Source: Georgenia sp. EYE_87
GTDB taxonomy: Bacteria; Actinomycetota; Actinomycetes; Actinomycetales; Actinomycetaceae
Assembly: GCF_023148685.1 (NCBI RefSeq)
Contig: NZ_JAHXNL010000001.1
Span: forward strand, 248,001-312,000
DNA: 64,000 bases
Direction: 5' to 3'
In this document: positions 27,521-37,487 of the stretch, piece after piece
Numbering within the stretch: position 1 is the stretch's first letter
Layout of the letters: every line of letters begins with the position of its first letter
Notes under the pieces: model-generated
Database searches by the model: none
The model's input: the letters and a program-made list of their open reading frames with translations, nothing else
What the model was told of the DNA's origin: nothing
Translations under genes and position numbers: made by a program

Positions 27521-28534
27521 ATGGATGCACCGCGCACGACGACGTCGACGGGAACGCCCGCGAGCCCGGCCGGGCTCGCGGCGCCAGCCTCGGTCGCGGG
27601 CGGTGCGGTCCCGCGAGGGCCCTGGCGTCCGGGGTTCTTCGACCTCGAGGGGCACCGGGGCGCGCGCGGTCTGGTCGTGGAGAACACCGTGCCCAGCTTC
27701 CTGCGAGCGGTCGCCCTCGGTGCGAGCACGCTGGAGCTGGACGTCCAGCTCACCGCGGACGGCGCGCTCGTCGTGTGGCACGACCCGGTGGTCGGCGCGG
27801 ACAAGGCGGTCGACACCGGCCCCGCCGTGCCCGCGGACACCGCGTTCCCCTACGTCGGCACCCCGGTGGTGGACCTGACGCTGGGGCAGCTCTCCTGCCT
27901 CGACGTCGGCCGGCGGACGCTGCCCGCCTTCCCGGGCCAGCAGGCACGGCCGGGCGCACGCATCCCCCTCCTGGCGGAGGTGCTCCAGGCCGTCGGCGAG
28001 GTGGACCCCGACGTGTGGTTCCTCGTCGAGATCAAGTGCGACCCCACCCGCCCGGAGCTGAGCAGCACCCCGGAGGACCTGGTCGGCGCCGTCCTCGACG
28101 TGGTGGACGCGGCCGGGGCCGGCGGCCGCGTGGTGCTGGAGTCCTTCGACTGGCGCGTCCTCGAGCGCGCCCGGCGCGTTGCGCCCCAGCTGCCGCTGGC
28201 CGCCCTCGCGAGCGGACGCACCTTCGCTCCGGGCAGCCCGTGGACGGGGTCGCTGCGCTACGAGGACCACGACGGCGACCTCGTCTCGGCCGCCGTGGCG
28301 CTCGGGGCGGTCGCCGTCGCCCCGGCGTACGCCGAGCCCCACGGGACGACGGCGGCGGATCCGCGGTTCCGTCTCGTGACCGACCGGGAGTTCGTCGACC
28401 GGGCCCACGCGGCGGGGCTGGCCGTCGTGCCGTGGACGGTCAACACCGAGCGGGACCTCGCCCTGGTCATCGAGGCCGGGGTGGACGGGCTCATCACGGA
28501 CTACCCGGACCGCGCCGCCCGGCTGCTGCGTTAG
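27521..28534 (+). CDS. Glycerophosphodiester phosphodiesterase family protein
   Basis: 337 aa. Active-site set: EGHRGARGLVVENTVPSFL, TLELDVQLTADGALVVWHDP, FLVEIKCDP, and at the end WTVNTERDLALVIEAGVDGLITDYPD. It hydrolyses glycerophosphodiesters to glycerol-3-phosphate and an alcohol. No signal peptide; the Ala/Pro-rich first 35 residues are unusual. A GGAGGACTGAG ribosome site precedes ATG 27521. Inserted on the plus strand among leftward genes; its stop overlaps the next gene's stop by 4 nt. Confidence 0.9.
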   Translation: MDAPRTTTSTGTPASPAGLAAPASVAGGAVPRGPWRPGFFDLEGHRGARGLVVENTVPSFLRAVALGASTLELDVQLTADGALVVWHDPVVGADKAVDTGPAVPADTAFPYVGTPVVDLTLGQLSCLDVGRRTLPAFPGQQARPGARIPLLAEVLQAVGEVDPDVWFLVEIKCDPTRPELSSTPEDLVGAVLDVVDAAGAGGRVVLESFDWRVLERARRVAPQLPLAALASGRTFAPGSPWTGSLRYEDHDGDLVSAAVALGAVAVAPAYAEPHGTTAADPRFRLVTDREFVDRAHAAGLAVVPWTVNTERDLALVIEAGVDGLITDYPDRAARLLR

Positions 28535-28890
28535 TCGCCGGGGGTCCGCACGACCGAGGGCGCCGGGGTGGCGTCGAGGAGCCCGTGCCGGCGCCAGCGC
28601 GCCGCGGACCGCTCGAGCCGTCCCTGCCGCTGCCGGGACCGCGCGACCTTGACCCGCTCGCGGGTGGCGCGGGCACGGTCGAGGGTGGACTCCTCGCCCA
28701 CCACCCCGGGGACGTGCCGCGGCCGGGCGGGGGCGGCGTCGTCGCCCGCGCCCTCGAGCCGCTCGGCGGCCGCCGAGAGCGCGCTCGCCTCGCGCCCGAG
28801 CGCCTGGAGCTGGCGCCACAGGCGCAGCGCGAGCAGGACGCCGGCGCCGAGCGCCGCGAGGACGAGGACCACCCAGATCAGCCACCACAC
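28531..28890 (-). CDS. Small single-pass membrane protein
   Basis: 119 aa. A hydrophobic N-terminal helix (MWWLIWVVLVLAALGAGVLLALRLW) is followed by a charged, probably coiled-coil cytoplasmic part rich in Arg/Ala/Glu. GTG start. It lies just downstream of pafC (24 nt), so it may be the third gene of that unit. No family assigned. Confidence 0.7.
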   Translation of the reverse strand: MWWLIWVVLVLAALGAGVLLALRLWRQLQALGREASALSAAAERLEGAGDDAAPARPRHVPGVVGEESTLDRARATRERVKVARSRQRQGRLERSAARWRRHGLLDATPAPSVVRTPGD

Positions 28891-28914
28891 GCGCCCCAGG
28901 ATAGGGGGCGCAGG

Positions 28915-29889
28915 TCAGGACAGGTGACCGTACTCCTCCAGGGCGCGGCGGGCGCGGGCGGCGACCTCCTGCGCCAGGGCCGGCGGGGAGACCGCCAGGA
29001 CGGCGTCGCCGAGCGAGAGCAGCAGGTTGCTGACCCACGCCGGGTCGCCGGCGCGCAGGGTGATCCGCAGGTTGCCGTCGGGCAGGTCGGTAACCTCCTC
29101 GACCGGCGTGTGCTCGGCGACCCACCGGGCGGCGGAGGCCAGGTCGAGGGTGACGAGGCGGCCCTCGCCCTCCCAGGGGCGGTCGTCGCCCGAAAGGAGG
29201 TCGGGGTGCGCGGAGGCCGGGACGTCGAGCTCCTCGACGGCGAGGATGCGGTCGAGGCGGAAGGTGCGGGCCCCCTGCGCGCGGTGGCACCAGGCGCGCA
29301 GGGACCAGGTCACCCCGTCCGAGCGGACCTCCACCGGGTCGACGTCACGCTCGGTGACGACGTCGGCCGCCGAGACGTAGCGCAGGTGCAGGCGCCGGCC
29401 CCGGGCGATGGCGCCCTGCACGCTCTCGAGGGTGGCGGCCGGCGCGTCCGTGCGGACCTCCACCTGCACCGAGGCTGCCTGCTCGGCGGCCCGGCCGGTG
29501 GCGGCGGAGAGCTTCTCGATGGCGGACTCCAGCGCGCCCGGCTCGCGCCGGAGGCCCGGGTGGGTCTCGACCACCTCGCGCAGCGACCGCAGCGCGAGCA
29601 GCAGCGCGATCGCCTCGGAGCTGGCGAGGCGGAGCGGGCGGTCCATGCCGCGCGCCTCGGTCAGGGTGAGCTCGCCGTGGTCCAGCGCGTCGGCGGAGAA
29701 GTCGATGAGGTCGTCCGGGAAGTAGCCGGGGGTGCCCGTCACCCACAGGAGGTTCACGTCCGCGAGCACCTGCGCCTCGGTGGTCCGGAAGTGGGCGGCG
29801 ACCTCCGCGACCGGCGCACCGCGGTGCTCGCCGAGGTAGGTCACCAGGGCGAGCAGACGGGTGACGCGCTCGGCGGTCGTCTCAGCCAC
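28915..29889 (-). CDS. pafC: WYL-domain transcriptional regulator PafC
   Basis: 324 aa. An N-terminal winged-HTH (ERVTRLLALVTYLGEHRGAPVAEVAAHFRTTEAQVLADVNLLW) is followed by a WYL region (LHLRYVSAADVVTERDVDPVEVRSDGVTWSLRAWCHRAQGARTFRLDRI) and a WCX-like C-terminus. With PafB it activates the RecA/LexA-independent DNA-damage response in mycobacteria, ligand unknown. GTG start overlaps the pafB stop by 8 nt. The proteasome accessory gene pafA is not nearby. Confidence 0.9.
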   Translation of the reverse strand: MAETTAERVTRLLALVTYLGEHRGAPVAEVAAHFRTTEAQVLADVNLLWVTGTPGYFPDDLIDFSADALDHGELTLTEARGMDRPLRLASSEAIALLLALRSLREVVETHPGLRREPGALESAIEKLSAATGRAAEQAASVQVEVRTDAPAATLESVQGAIARGRRLHLRYVSAADVVTERDVDPVEVRSDGVTWSLRAWCHRAQGARTFRLDRILAVEELDVPASAHPDLLSGDDRPWEGEGRLVTLDLASAARWVAEHTPVEEVTDLPDGNLRITLRAGDPAWVSNLLLSLGDAVLAVSPPALAQEVAARARRALEEYGHLS

Positions 29890-30913
29890 GGGGCACCTCC
29901 TCCGGTGCGCGGTCTCCGGGATCGAGCGCGGAGTCCAGCGCGGCGACGGCGCGCAGCCGCCGGAGCACGGCCTCGCGCAGATCGGGCGGGTCGAGCACGA
30001 GGACGGCCTCCGCGTAGGCGGCGAGCTCCTCGGCGAGCAGCTCGGCGTCGGTGTAGGGCAGCTCGACCAGGTCGCGGTCGGCGAGCGGTCCGGTGCTCGC
30101 GGCGGGGTCGGCGCCGGGAACCTTGCGGCCCCGGGCCCGGAGCGCGGCGGCCCTGCCGGGCAGCAGCGCCAGCCGGGCGGTGCCCGCCCGGGGGCGTGCC
30201 CGCTCGACCAGGGCGCCGACGTCGACGGCCGCCGGCGCCTCGAACGCCGCCGGGGCGCCCGTGGCACGGACGCGGCCCTGGATGCGGGAGAGCCGGAACG
30301 CGCGGGGCGCGTCGCGGTCGACGTCGTGGCCGACCAGGTACCAGCCGCGGTCGCGGCTGAGCAGGCGCCACGGCTGCACGGTGCGGCGGGCCACCTGGCC
30401 GGTGCTCGCGGCGCGGTAGGTGAACGTGACGACGCGGCGGGCGTCGATGGCCTCCAGCAGGGGGGCGAAGGCGGCCTCCGGCCCACGCACCCGCAGCGCC
30501 AGCCCGGCGTGCGCGTCCGGCTCGGCCGCCGGACCCACGGCCCGCAGCTTCGTCACACCCCGCCGCGCGGAGGAGCGCAGCGCGGCGTCCTGCCACAGCT
30601 CGGCGGCGAGAGAGAGCACGCCGACCTCGGCCGGGGTGAACGTGACCTCCGGGAGCGTGTAGCCCGCGGCGTCGATCCGGTAGCCGACGTCGTCCTCGTG
30701 CACCGGGTCGTGCTCGACGACGAGCGGGACGCCCATCTCCCGCAGGAGGTCCTTGTCCCGCTCGAACATCCGCTCGAAGGCGGCGTCGCTGGCGGCGTCG
30801 GCGTAGCCGTTGACCCGCGTGCGGATCTCCTGCTTGGTCATCCACCGCCTGGTGTGCGTCAGCGCGATCACCAGGTCGAGCAGCCGTTCCGCCGCCTCCA
30901 CTCGCTGAGCCAC
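29882..30913 (-). CDS. pafB: WYL-domain transcriptional regulator PafB
   Basis: 343 aa. HTH at the N-terminus (AERLLDLVIALTHTRRWMTKQEIRTRV), then WYL domain with the eponymous GWYLVGHDVDRDAPRAFRLSRI and a C-terminal WCX region. Partner of PafC. GTG start at 30913, ten nt after the ribH stop, so possible read-through from the riboflavin operon. Confidence 0.9.
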   Translation of the reverse strand: MAQRVEAAERLLDLVIALTHTRRWMTKQEIRTRVNGYADAASDAAFERMFERDKDLLREMGVPLVVEHDPVHEDDVGYRIDAAGYTLPEVTFTPAEVGVLSLAAELWQDAALRSSARRGVTKLRAVGPAAEPDAHAGLALRVRGPEAAFAPLLEAIDARRVVTFTYRAASTGQVARRTVQPWRLLSRDRGWYLVGHDVDRDAPRAFRLSRIQGRVRATGAPAAFEAPAAVDVGALVERARPRAGTARLALLPGRAAALRARGRKVPGADPAASTGPLADRDLVELPYTDAELLAEELAAYAEAVLVLDPPDLREAVLRRLRAVAALDSALDPGDRAPEEVPRG

Positions 30914-30922
30914 TCCCCCACG

Positions 30923-31465
30923 TTACCGGGCCGCGTTCGCGGCTCCCGCCGCCAAGCGGGGCGCACGGTCCGTATCGTCCCCGGCCGCGCTGACCCTGCC
31001 GCGCAGGCGCCGCAGGGTCAGCGCGGTCGCCACCGCCGCCTCGGCGGCCTCGGCGCCCTTGTCCTCCCGGGATCCTGGCAGCCCGGCCCGGTCGAGCGCC
31101 TGGGCCTCGTTGTCGGTGGTGAGCAGGCCGAAGCCGACCGGGACGCCCGTGCGGACGGCGACGTCGGTGAGGCCGGTGGTCGCCGCCTGGCAGACGTAGT
31201 CGAAGTGCGGCGTCCCGCCCCGGATGACCACGCCGAGCGCCACCACGGCGTCCGCGCCTCCGCGGGCCGCCTCCGCGGCCACCACCGGCAGCTCGAACGA
31301 GCCCGGGACGCGCACCACCTCGTGCTCGACGTGCGCCGCCGCCAGCGTGCTGACGGCCCCGGCGAGCAGGCCGTCCATCACCTCGGTGTGCCACTGCGCG
31401 GCGATGACGACGACGCGCAGCCCCGTCCCGTCGTTCGTCAGCCTCGGTGCTCCTGCGCCGCTCAT
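30923..31465 (-). CDS. ribH: 6,7-dimethyl-8-ribityllumazine synthase
   Basis: 180 aa. [46 protein letters not shown] (with catalytic His) and [16 protein letters not shown] are the canonical motifs. It condenses the ribityl-aminouracil with dihydroxybutanone phosphate. The ATG overlaps the ribBA stop (ATGA). The C-terminal 30 residues are an Arg/Ala extension. Confidence 0.95.
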   Translation of the reverse strand: MSGAGAPRLTNDGTGLRVVVIAAQWHTEVMDGLLAGAVSTLAAAHVEHEVVRVPGSFELPVVAAEAARGGADAVVALGVVIRGGTPHFDYVCQAATTGLTDVAVRTGVPVGFGLLTTDNEAQALDRAGLPGSREDKGAEAAEAAVATALTLRRLRGRVSAAGDDTDRAPRLAAGAANAAR

Positions 31466-32751
31466 CGCGTCGCCTCCTCGTGCTCGGGCCGGACCGGCGC
31501 GCCCACGGCGTCCAGGCCCGGCAGGTGGTGGCCCATCGCGGACCGTTTGGTGCTCAGGTACTTGTGGTTGTGCTCCGTGACGGTGGTCTCGAGACCGACG
31601 ATCTCCCGGACGTCGATCCCGCCGTCCCGCAGGCCGGCGGCCTTGTCGGGGTTGTTCGTCAGCAGCCGCACGCGGCGCAGGCCGAGGTCGGCGAGGATCG
31701 CCGCGCCGGCGGCGTACTCCCGGGCGTCGGCGGGCAGCCCAAGGTCCAGGTTGGCCTCGAGGGTGTCGCGGCCGGAGTCCTGCAGGCCGTAGGCCCGGAT
31801 CTTCTGCAGCAGCCCGATGCCTCGGCCCTCGTGGCCACGCAGGTAGATCACGGCGCCGCCCTCCCTGCCCGCCGCCTCCAGGGCCGCCCGCAGCTGGGGC
31901 CCGCAGTCGCAGCGCAGGGAGTCCAGGGCGTCCCCGGTGAGGCACTCGGAGTGCAGGCGGACGAGCGGCGCACGCCCGGTCGCCGGCGCACGGTCGGCCA
32001 CGAGCGCCGTGTGCTCGGCCCCGGTGGTCAGGTCCTGGTAGCCGTGCATCGTGAAGGTGCCGTGCCCGGTCGGCAGCGACGCGCTGCCGGTCCGGCGCAC
32101 GCGGGCCGGCGCCGGCGGGTCCGCCGGGTCGTGCGCCCGCCGCCAGGCGGCCAGCTCGGCGATGGTCAGGAGGACGAGGTCCTCGCGGGAGGCGAGCTCG
32201 GTGGCCGCAGGGAGCCGGAGCATGGTGCCGTCGTCGTGGACGAGCTCGGCGATCGCCGCGACCTCGCCGGCGCCGGCGAGGCGACACAGGTCCACCGCCG
32301 CCTCGGTGTGCCCGCCCCGCTCGAGCACCCCCCCGGGCACGGCGCGCAGCGGCACCACGTGGCCGGGGCGGACCAGGTCGGCGGGGGTGGTGGCGGGGTC
32401 GGCGAGGGTGCGCAGGGTCAGGGCGCGGTCGGCGGCCGAGATGCCCGTCGTCACGCCGCGGGCCGCGTCCACGGTGACCGTGTACGCCGTGCGGCGGGGG
32501 TCCTGGGTGGCGGCCACCATGAGCGGCAGGTCCAGGGCGTCCGCCCGGGCGGCGGGCATGGGCGCGCAGACGTACCCCGAGGAGTGACGGATCGTCCAGG
32601 CGAGCCACCGCGGCGAGGCGGTCGCGGCGGCGAGGACGACGTCCACCTCGTCCTCCCGGTCCCTGTCGTCGGCGACGAGCACGGGCCGGCCCGCGCGGAG
32701 CGCGGCGAGTGCGTCCTCGACGGTGTGCCGGGCGGTGGTCACCGCGGTCAC
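31462..32751 (-). CDS. ribBA: Bifunctional DHBP synthase / GTP cyclohydrolase II
   Basis: 429 aa. The DHBP-synthase half (to about 205) has [33 protein letters not shown] and [16 protein letters not shown]. The cyclohydrolase II half has [23 protein letters not shown], the three zinc cysteines, and [14 protein letters not shown]. Oddity: the acidic loop reads REDEVD where the family has RENEGD. The catalytic Arg, Glu and Asp remain, but Asn to Asp and Gly to Val may alter activity. GTG start overlaps the ribE stop. Confidence 0.93.
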   Translation of the reverse strand: MTAVTTARHTVEDALAALRAGRPVLVADDRDREDEVDVVLAAATASPRWLAWTIRHSSGYVCAPMPAARADALDLPLMVAATQDPRRTAYTVTVDAARGVTTGISAADRALTLRTLADPATTPADLVRPGHVVPLRAVPGGVLERGGHTEAAVDLCRLAGAGEVAAIAELVHDDGTMLRLPAATELASREDLVLLTIAELAAWRRAHDPADPPAPARVRRTGSASLPTGHGTFTMHGYQDLTTGAEHTALVADRAPATGRAPLVRLHSECLTGDALDSLRCDCGPQLRAALEAAGREGGAVIYLRGHEGRGIGLLQKIRAYGLQDSGRDTLEANLDLGLPADAREYAAGAAILADLGLRRVRLLTNNPDKAAGLRDGGIDVREIVGLETTVTEHNHKYLSTKRSAMGHHLPGLDAVGAPVRPEHEEATR

Positions 32752-33341
32752 CGGTCCGCCCCCGTGAGCCGCTCGACGTACTTGGCGACGACGTCGACCT
32801 CGAGGTTCACCGCCGCGCCGACGGCGAGGGTGCCCAGGGTGGTCGCGGCGAGCGTGGTCGGGATCAGGGCGATCCCGAAGCTCGCGTCGCTCACGTGGGT
32901 GACCGTCAGGGACACCCCCTCGACGGCGACGGACCCCTTCTCGGCCACGTACCGGGCCAGGCTCGTGGGCAGCGCGATCTCCACCTCGTCCCAGCGCGGA
33001 CCGGGCGTGCGGCTGACGACGGTGCCCACCCCGTCGACGTGGCCCTGCACGATGTGCCCGCCCAGGCGTGCGTCGGCGCGGACCGCGCGCTCGAGGTTGA
33101 CGGGCGCACCGGCGGCGAGCCTGCCCAGCGTGGTGCGGGCCAGCGACTCGGGCATGACGTCGGCGCTGAAGCCGCCTGCGTCGTGGTCGGTGACGGTCAG
33201 GCAGACGCCGGCGACGGCGACGGAGTCGCCGACGGCGAGGTCCTCCGTGACCGTGGTGGCGGCGAGGTGGAGGCGGGCGGCGCCGTCGACGTCCTCGCGG
33301 TCGCGGACGGTGCCCACCTCCTCGACGAGTCCGGTGAACAT
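32748..33341 (-). CDS. ribE: Riboflavin synthase alpha chain
   Basis: 197 aa. Starts [12 protein letters not shown], with two lumazine-binding repeats: [16 protein letters not shown] with [13 protein letters not shown], and [17 protein letters not shown] with [14 protein letters not shown]. Dismutates two lumazines into riboflavin. The ATG overlaps the ribD stop (TGATG). Confidence 0.95.
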   Translation of the reverse strand: MFTGLVEEVGTVRDREDVDGAARLHLAATTVTEDLAVGDSVAVAGVCLTVTDHDAGGFSADVMPESLARTTLGRLAAGAPVNLERAVRADARLGGHIVQGHVDGVGTVVSRTPGPRWDEVEIALPTSLARYVAEKGSVAVEGVSLTVTHVSDASFGIALIPTTLAATTLGTLAVGAAVNLEVDVVAKYVERLTGADR

Positions 33342-34486
33342 CAGCTCTCTCCTTCCTGCGGGTGGGATCCGGCGTCCTGCCGGGGGGTTTCGGGCCGGGC
33401 GGCGAGGAACAGGTCCTCCCCCAGCCGCCGGGTCGTGACGGTCCGCCAGCGCAGCGCGTCGGCGATGGTACGCACGCCCAGGTCTCCGACGGCGCCGGCC
33501 CCGGTGCCCAGCAGCACGGGCGCGACGTAGGCGTGGAGCTCGTCGACGAGGCCGGCGCGCAGGGCAGCGGTGAGCAGGGTGGGGCCGCCCTCGAGGAGGG
33601 CCTGCCGCACACCGCGACGGTGGAGCTCCTCGAGCACCACGCCGAGGTCGCGGGTGGGCAGGTGGAGCCACTCCCCCGGGCCGCGGCGCACCCGGGCGTC
33701 GTCGGGCACAGGGCGCTCGCCGACGACCACCCGCAGCGGTTGCCGTAGGGACGCCGCCGGGGCTTCGGCCCCCTGCAGTCCCGGGGCCTCCGCCGCGCGC
33801 CCGGGCGGGCGGGCAGTCAGAGCGGGGTCGTCGGCGAGGACGGTCCCGGTGCCGACGAGGATGGCGTCGACGTCGGCGCGCACCGTGTGGGCGTGCTCGC
33901 GCGCCTGCTCGGAGGTGATCCAGCGGCTCGTGCCGTCGCCGGCGGCGACGCGCCCGTCGAGGGTGGTCGCGGTCTTCGCCACGAGCCACGGCCGGCCGCG
34001 GCGCACCGCGGTGCGCCAGCTGTGGGTGAGTTCCTCGGCCCGCGCGGCCACCGCCGGGTCCACGCCGGCGGCGCGGGCGGTGAGCACGTCCACACCGTGC
34101 CCGCGCAGCCACGCCGCCCCGCCGGCCGCGCGCGGGTCCGGGTCGGTCGTCGCGTGGACCACCCGGGCGATCCCGGCGGCGTGGAGGGCGCGCGAGCACG
34201 GCGGCGTGCGGCCGGCGTGGTGGCACGGCTCGAGGGTGACGACGGCGGTGCCGCCGACGAGCTCGTCGCGCCGGGCCGGGTCCACCCCGGCCAGCGCGTC
34301 GGCCTCGGCGTGCGCGGTGCCCGCGCCGCGGTGATGGCCCTCGGCGAGCACGTCGCCGTGCACGCCGAGCAGCACGCACCCCACTCGGGGGTTGCCCCCG
34401 GCGAGGGGGCCACGCGCGGCCAGCGCGGTCGCACGGTCCAGCGCGGCGGTCACGGTCACCGCGCGCGTCGTGGTGGTCGTCGCCAC
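33341..34486 (-). CDS. ribD: Bifunctional pyrimidine deaminase / reductase RibD
   Basis: 381 aa. The deaminase half has GTAHAEADAL and EPCHHAGRTPPC (zinc site). The reductase half has VAKTATTLDGRVAAGDGTSRWIT, RADVDAILVGTGTVLADDPALTAR and LLEGGPTLL. Performs the second and third steps of riboflavin synthesis. First gene after the FMN riboswitch. ATG 34486. Confidence 0.95.
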   Translation of the reverse strand: MATTTTTRAVTVTAALDRATALAARGPLAGGNPRVGCVLLGVHGDVLAEGHHRGAGTAHAEADALAGVDPARRDELVGGTAVVTLEPCHHAGRTPPCSRALHAAGIARVVHATTDPDPRAAGGAAWLRGHGVDVLTARAAGVDPAVAARAEELTHSWRTAVRRGRPWLVAKTATTLDGRVAAGDGTSRWITSEQAREHAHTVRADVDAILVGTGTVLADDPALTARPPGRAAEAPGLQGAEAPAASLRQPLRVVVGERPVPDDARVRRGPGEWLHLPTRDLGVVLEELHRRGVRQALLEGGPTLLTAALRAGLVDELHAYVAPVLLGTGAGAVGDLGVRTIADALRWRTVTTRRLGEDLFLAARPETPRQDAGSHPQEGES

Positions 34487-34570
34487 TGCTCCTCCTGCCT
34501 CTCGGCACGGGCGGCCGGGCAGGGAGGTGCGACGACGAGTGGCGCCGGACGGACGGATCCGTCACGGCGC

Positions 34571-34706
34571 CACGTGCTGCCTCCCATCCGGACTTTCACC
34601 GTCGGTCCTGGAGTTCCACCAGGTCAGCCGGTACCGATGCTGCTGGTACCGGGTCGCGGACTGTCACCGCCGGCTCGGAATTTCACCGACCCCGGAGCAC
34701 GTGCTT
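34571..34706 (-). promoter_or_regulatory. FMN riboswitch (RFN element) of the rib biosynthetic operon
   Basis: On the minus strand the element opens near 34706, runs through GGGGTCGGTGAAATTCCGA and a GCGGTGACAGTCCGCGACCC segment, and closes with GTGAAAGTCCGGATGGGAGG near 34580. These are hallmark conserved segments of the FMN aptamer. It lies about 85 nt upstream of ribD. FMN binding should switch off ribD-E-BA-H. Confidence 0.95.
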
Positions 34707-34801
34707 GCTCTACCGCCGATGGTGCCACACGACCCTCGGCACCGGGGAAAGGTGTCCGGACCGTGGGCCACGGGCGCACCGCCGGTACCGTGGCGGCCGT
34801 G

Positions 34802-35941
34802 ATGATCTGGCGCGACGGTGTGGTGCGGGGCGTGCGCGCCTCCTGGGACGGGGCGGTGGAGCTCGACGTCGAGATCGCGGGCGGCGGCGCGGAGCCGCCC
34901 CTGCCCGCGGGCGCGACCGTCCGGGCGCTGGCCTACGTCCACCTGGTCGGCGAGCCGGCCGTGGGCGACCGCGTCACTCTCTCCGCCGCCGCGCTCGCCC
35001 GGGGCCTGGGCACCGGCGGCTACGCCATGGTGGTCGCCCTGCCCGACCGTCTGCCGGCCGACCCGCCCCCCGGCCCGGGCCACCTCGTCAAAGCGCGCTA
35101 CACCCCGCTGCAGACGATGGTGCTCGGGGTCGACGAGCAGGAGTCCGAGCACCACGAGATCCTCCGCGAGGCCGACGACCTCGGCGGCACGCCCGTCGTC
35201 GTCGCCGACCTCCACTCCGCGCTGCCCGCGGTGCTCGCGGGGCTGCGCACGGTGGATCCCGCCCTGCGCGTGGCGTACGTGATGACTGACGGCGGAGCCC
35301 TGCCGGCCTGGTTCTCCCGCACGCTCGCCGGGCTCCGGGCGGGGGGCTGGCTGGCCGGCTCGGTGACGGTCGGGCAGGCGTTCGGGGGCGACCTGGAGGC
35401 GGTCACCCTCCACACCGGGCTGCTGGCGGCCCGGCTCGTGCTCGGGGCGGACGTCGCCGTCGTCGCCCAGGGCCCGGGCAACCTCGGCACGGGCACCCGG
35501 TGGGGGTTCTCCGGGACCGCGTGCGGCGAGGCCGTCAACGCGGCCGTCACGCTCGGCGGCGCCCCGGTGGCGTCGCTGCGGGTCTCCGGCGCCGACCCCC
35601 GCGAGCGGCACCGCGGGATCTCGCACCACTCGCTGACCGCGTACGGGCGCGTGGCGCTGGCGCCTGCAGACGTGGTCGTGCCGCGCTTCGACGCCGGCTC
35701 GGCACTCGAGGACGCGGTCCCGGCCGGGCTCGGCGACCGCGTGCGGGAGCAGGCCGCGACCCTGGCGGCGCCGACGGGGATCCACCGGCTGGTGGAGCTC
35801 TCCACGGCGGGTCTCGCCGAGGCGCTCGCGGCCTCGCCGGTGCGGCTCTCGACGATGGGGCGCGGGCTCGAGCAGGACCCGGCCGCGTTCCTCGCGGCCG
35901 CCGTCGCCGGCGTGCACGCGGGCCGGCTCGCCCGGGTCTGA
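34802..35941 (+). CDS. DUF3866 family protein
   Basis: 379 aa, an actinobacterial family of unknown function. Recognisable pieces: AYVHLVGEPAVGDRVTLSAAALARGLGTGGYAMVVA, HLVKARYTPLQTMVLGVDEQESEHHE, VVAQGPGNLGTGTRWGFSGTACGEAVNA and SGADPRERHRGISHHSLTAYGRVAL. ATG 34802 is preceded directly by a GTG in frame. Divergent from ribD with the riboswitch in between. The 3' end including the stop codon is tandemly duplicated. Confidence 0.9.
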   Translation: MIWRDGVVRGVRASWDGAVELDVEIAGGGAEPPLPAGATVRALAYVHLVGEPAVGDRVTLSAAALARGLGTGGYAMVVALPDRLPADPPPGPGHLVKARYTPLQTMVLGVDEQESEHHEILREADDLGGTPVVVADLHSALPAVLAGLRTVDPALRVAYVMTDGGALPAWFSRTLAGLRAGGWLAGSVTVGQAFGGDLEAVTLHTGLLAARLVLGADVAVVAQGPGNLGTGTRWGFSGTACGEAVNAAVTLGGAPVASLRVSGADPRERHRGISHHSLTAYGRVALAPADVVVPRFDAGSALEDAVPAGLGDRVREQAATLAAPTGIHRLVELSTAGLAEALAASPVRLSTMGRGLEQDPAAFLAAAVAGVHAGRLARV

Positions 35942-35992
35942 GCTGCCGCCGTCGCCGGCGTGCACGCGGGCCGGCTCGCCCGGGTCCGAGCT
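35897..35992 (+). repeat. 48-bp tandem duplication across the DUF3866 stop codon
   Basis: Units 35897-35944 and 35945-35992 differ only at the stop codon (TGA in the first, CGA in the second). A third partial unit of about 15 nt follows to 36007. The second copy is not translated because the first stop is intact. Confidence 0.9.
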
Positions 35993-36109
35993 GCCGCCGT
36001 CGCCGCCATCCTCTGGCCGGTCTGTGCCACTGGTGCGCGGCACGAAATGCGCCGGAGTGTCACGGACCGTGCAGCAGTTGCCGGCAGCGTGACCCGTCGA
36101 GCGCGACGC

Positions 36110-36577
36110 TCAGGCGTCCGGCGAGGAGGCCGCGCCTTCCTCGTGGAGGGCGACGAGGGTCGCGAGGCGACGGGCCTCCGCCCGCCCGCGATCGCCGTCG
36201 GCCCGCTGGATGGCCATGACGGCGAGGGTGCTGCCGTCGGAGAGGTCGAGCTGGACCCAGGGTGCGCCGTCGCCGAAGTTCACGGAGAGGATCTCGGCCC
36301 ACTCGATCTCGCGGGTGTGGATGATGTTGCGCACCACCATGCCGCGCTCGCCCGGACGGGCGGCGACCGCCCCCTGGCGGTAGAGGAACCAGCAGATGCC
36401 CAGGGCCAGCACCGCGGTGCCCACCTGGTCGGCCGGGCCGAACACGACGCCCTCCATGCGGGGCAGCGTGACGATGATCCCGGCCGCGCCGGCCACCGTG
36501 AGCAGGCCCAGGAACACGGTCATCAGGCGCGCCGCCCGCGGTCTGAACGGCGCGTGGAGCTCCTGGTACCGGTCCAC
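36110..36577 (-). CDS. PH-domain-like membrane protein
   Basis: 155 aa. Two hydrophobic helices (about residues 18-38 and 48-68) precede a PH-like domain (ARPGERGMVVRNIIHTREIEWAEILSVNFGDGAPWVQLDLSDGSTLAVMAIQ). This small family regularly follows hisG in actinobacteria. GTG start, 7 nt after the hisG stop, so it is the last gene of the ribX-ribY-hisE-hisG unit. Function unknown. Confidence 0.8.
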   Translation of the reverse strand: MDRYQELHAPFRPRAARLMTVFLGLLTVAGAAGIIVTLPRMEGVVFGPADQVGTAVLALGICWFLYRQGAVAARPGERGMVVRNIIHTREIEWAEILSVNFGDGAPWVQLDLSDGSTLAVMAIQRADGDRGRAEARRLATLVALHEEGAASSPDA

Positions 36578-36584
36578 GGCTCCG

Positions 36585-37430
36585 TCAGATCCGGCAGGCG
36601 TGGATCGAGGTCACCAGGATGGCCCGGGCGCCGACGTCGTAGAGCTCGTCCATGACCCGGTTCGTCGCCTCCTTGCGCACCATGGAGCGCACCGCGACCC
36701 ACTCGCCGTTGTGCAGCGGGGAGACGGTCGGCGACTCCAGACCGGGCGTGATCGCCACCGCCTCCTCGACGTGCTCGACCGGGACGTCGTAGTCCATGAG
36801 GACGTACTGGCGGGCGACGAGCACGCCCTGCAGCCTGCGGTCGAGCACGGTGAGCCCGTTCGTGACCTCGTGCCCGCGGGGGTGGATGAGCACGGCCTCG
36901 GACTTCAGGATCGGCTCGCCGAACGTGGACAGGCCGGCGGCGCGCAGCGTCGTGCCGGTCTCGACGACGTCCGCGACGACGTCGGCGATGCCCAGCTGGA
37001 CGGCCGACTCCACGGCACCGTCGAGGTGGACGACCGTCGCGTCCACGCCGTGCTCGGCGAGGTAGTTGCCCACGAGGACGTCGTAGCTGGTGGCCACCCG
37101 CTTCCCGGCGACCTGCTCCAGGGACGTGACCTCCCCCGCCGGGGCCGCGAAACGGAAGGTCGAGCGGGCGAAGCCGAGCGACCGGTGCTCGACGGCCTCG
37201 ACGCCGGAGTCCAGCAGCAGGTCGCGGCCGGTGATCCCGACGTCCACGGTGCCGGAGCCGACGTAGACCGCGATGTCGCGGGGGCGCAGGAAGAAGAACT
37301 CGACGTCGTTGTCCGGGTCGGGCAGGACGAGCTCGCGCCGGTCACGGCGCTCGCGGTAGCCCGCCTCGACGAGCATCTCGCAGGCGGGGTCGGACAACGA
37401 GCCTTTGTTGGGCACGGCGATACGCAGCAC
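36585..37430 (-). CDS. hisG: ATP phosphoribosyltransferase (long form)
   Basis: 281 aa, including the C-terminal ACT-like regulatory domain, so it does not need His[42 protein letters not shown], and [13 protein letters not shown] are family motifs. Catalyses the first and feedback-controlled step of histidine synthesis. GTG start. 57 nt downstream of hisE. Confidence 0.95.
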   Translation of the reverse strand: MLRIAVPNKGSLSDPACEMLVEAGYRERRDRRELVLPDPDNDVEFFFLRPRDIAVYVGSGTVDVGITGRDLLLDSGVEAVEHRSLGFARSTFRFAAPAGEVTSLEQVAGKRVATSYDVLVGNYLAEHGVDATVVHLDGAVESAVQLGIADVVADVVETGTTLRAAGLSTFGEPILKSEAVLIHPRGHEVTNGLTVLDRRLQGVLVARQYVLMDYDVPVEHVEEAVAITPGLESPTVSPLHNGEWVAVRSMVRKEATNRVMDELYDVGARAILVTSIHACRI

Positions 37431-37487
37431 GGCTGGCTCCTGTGGTGCGGTCAGGGGCGGACGGGTGGGTGGGGCGGTCGGGACGGG

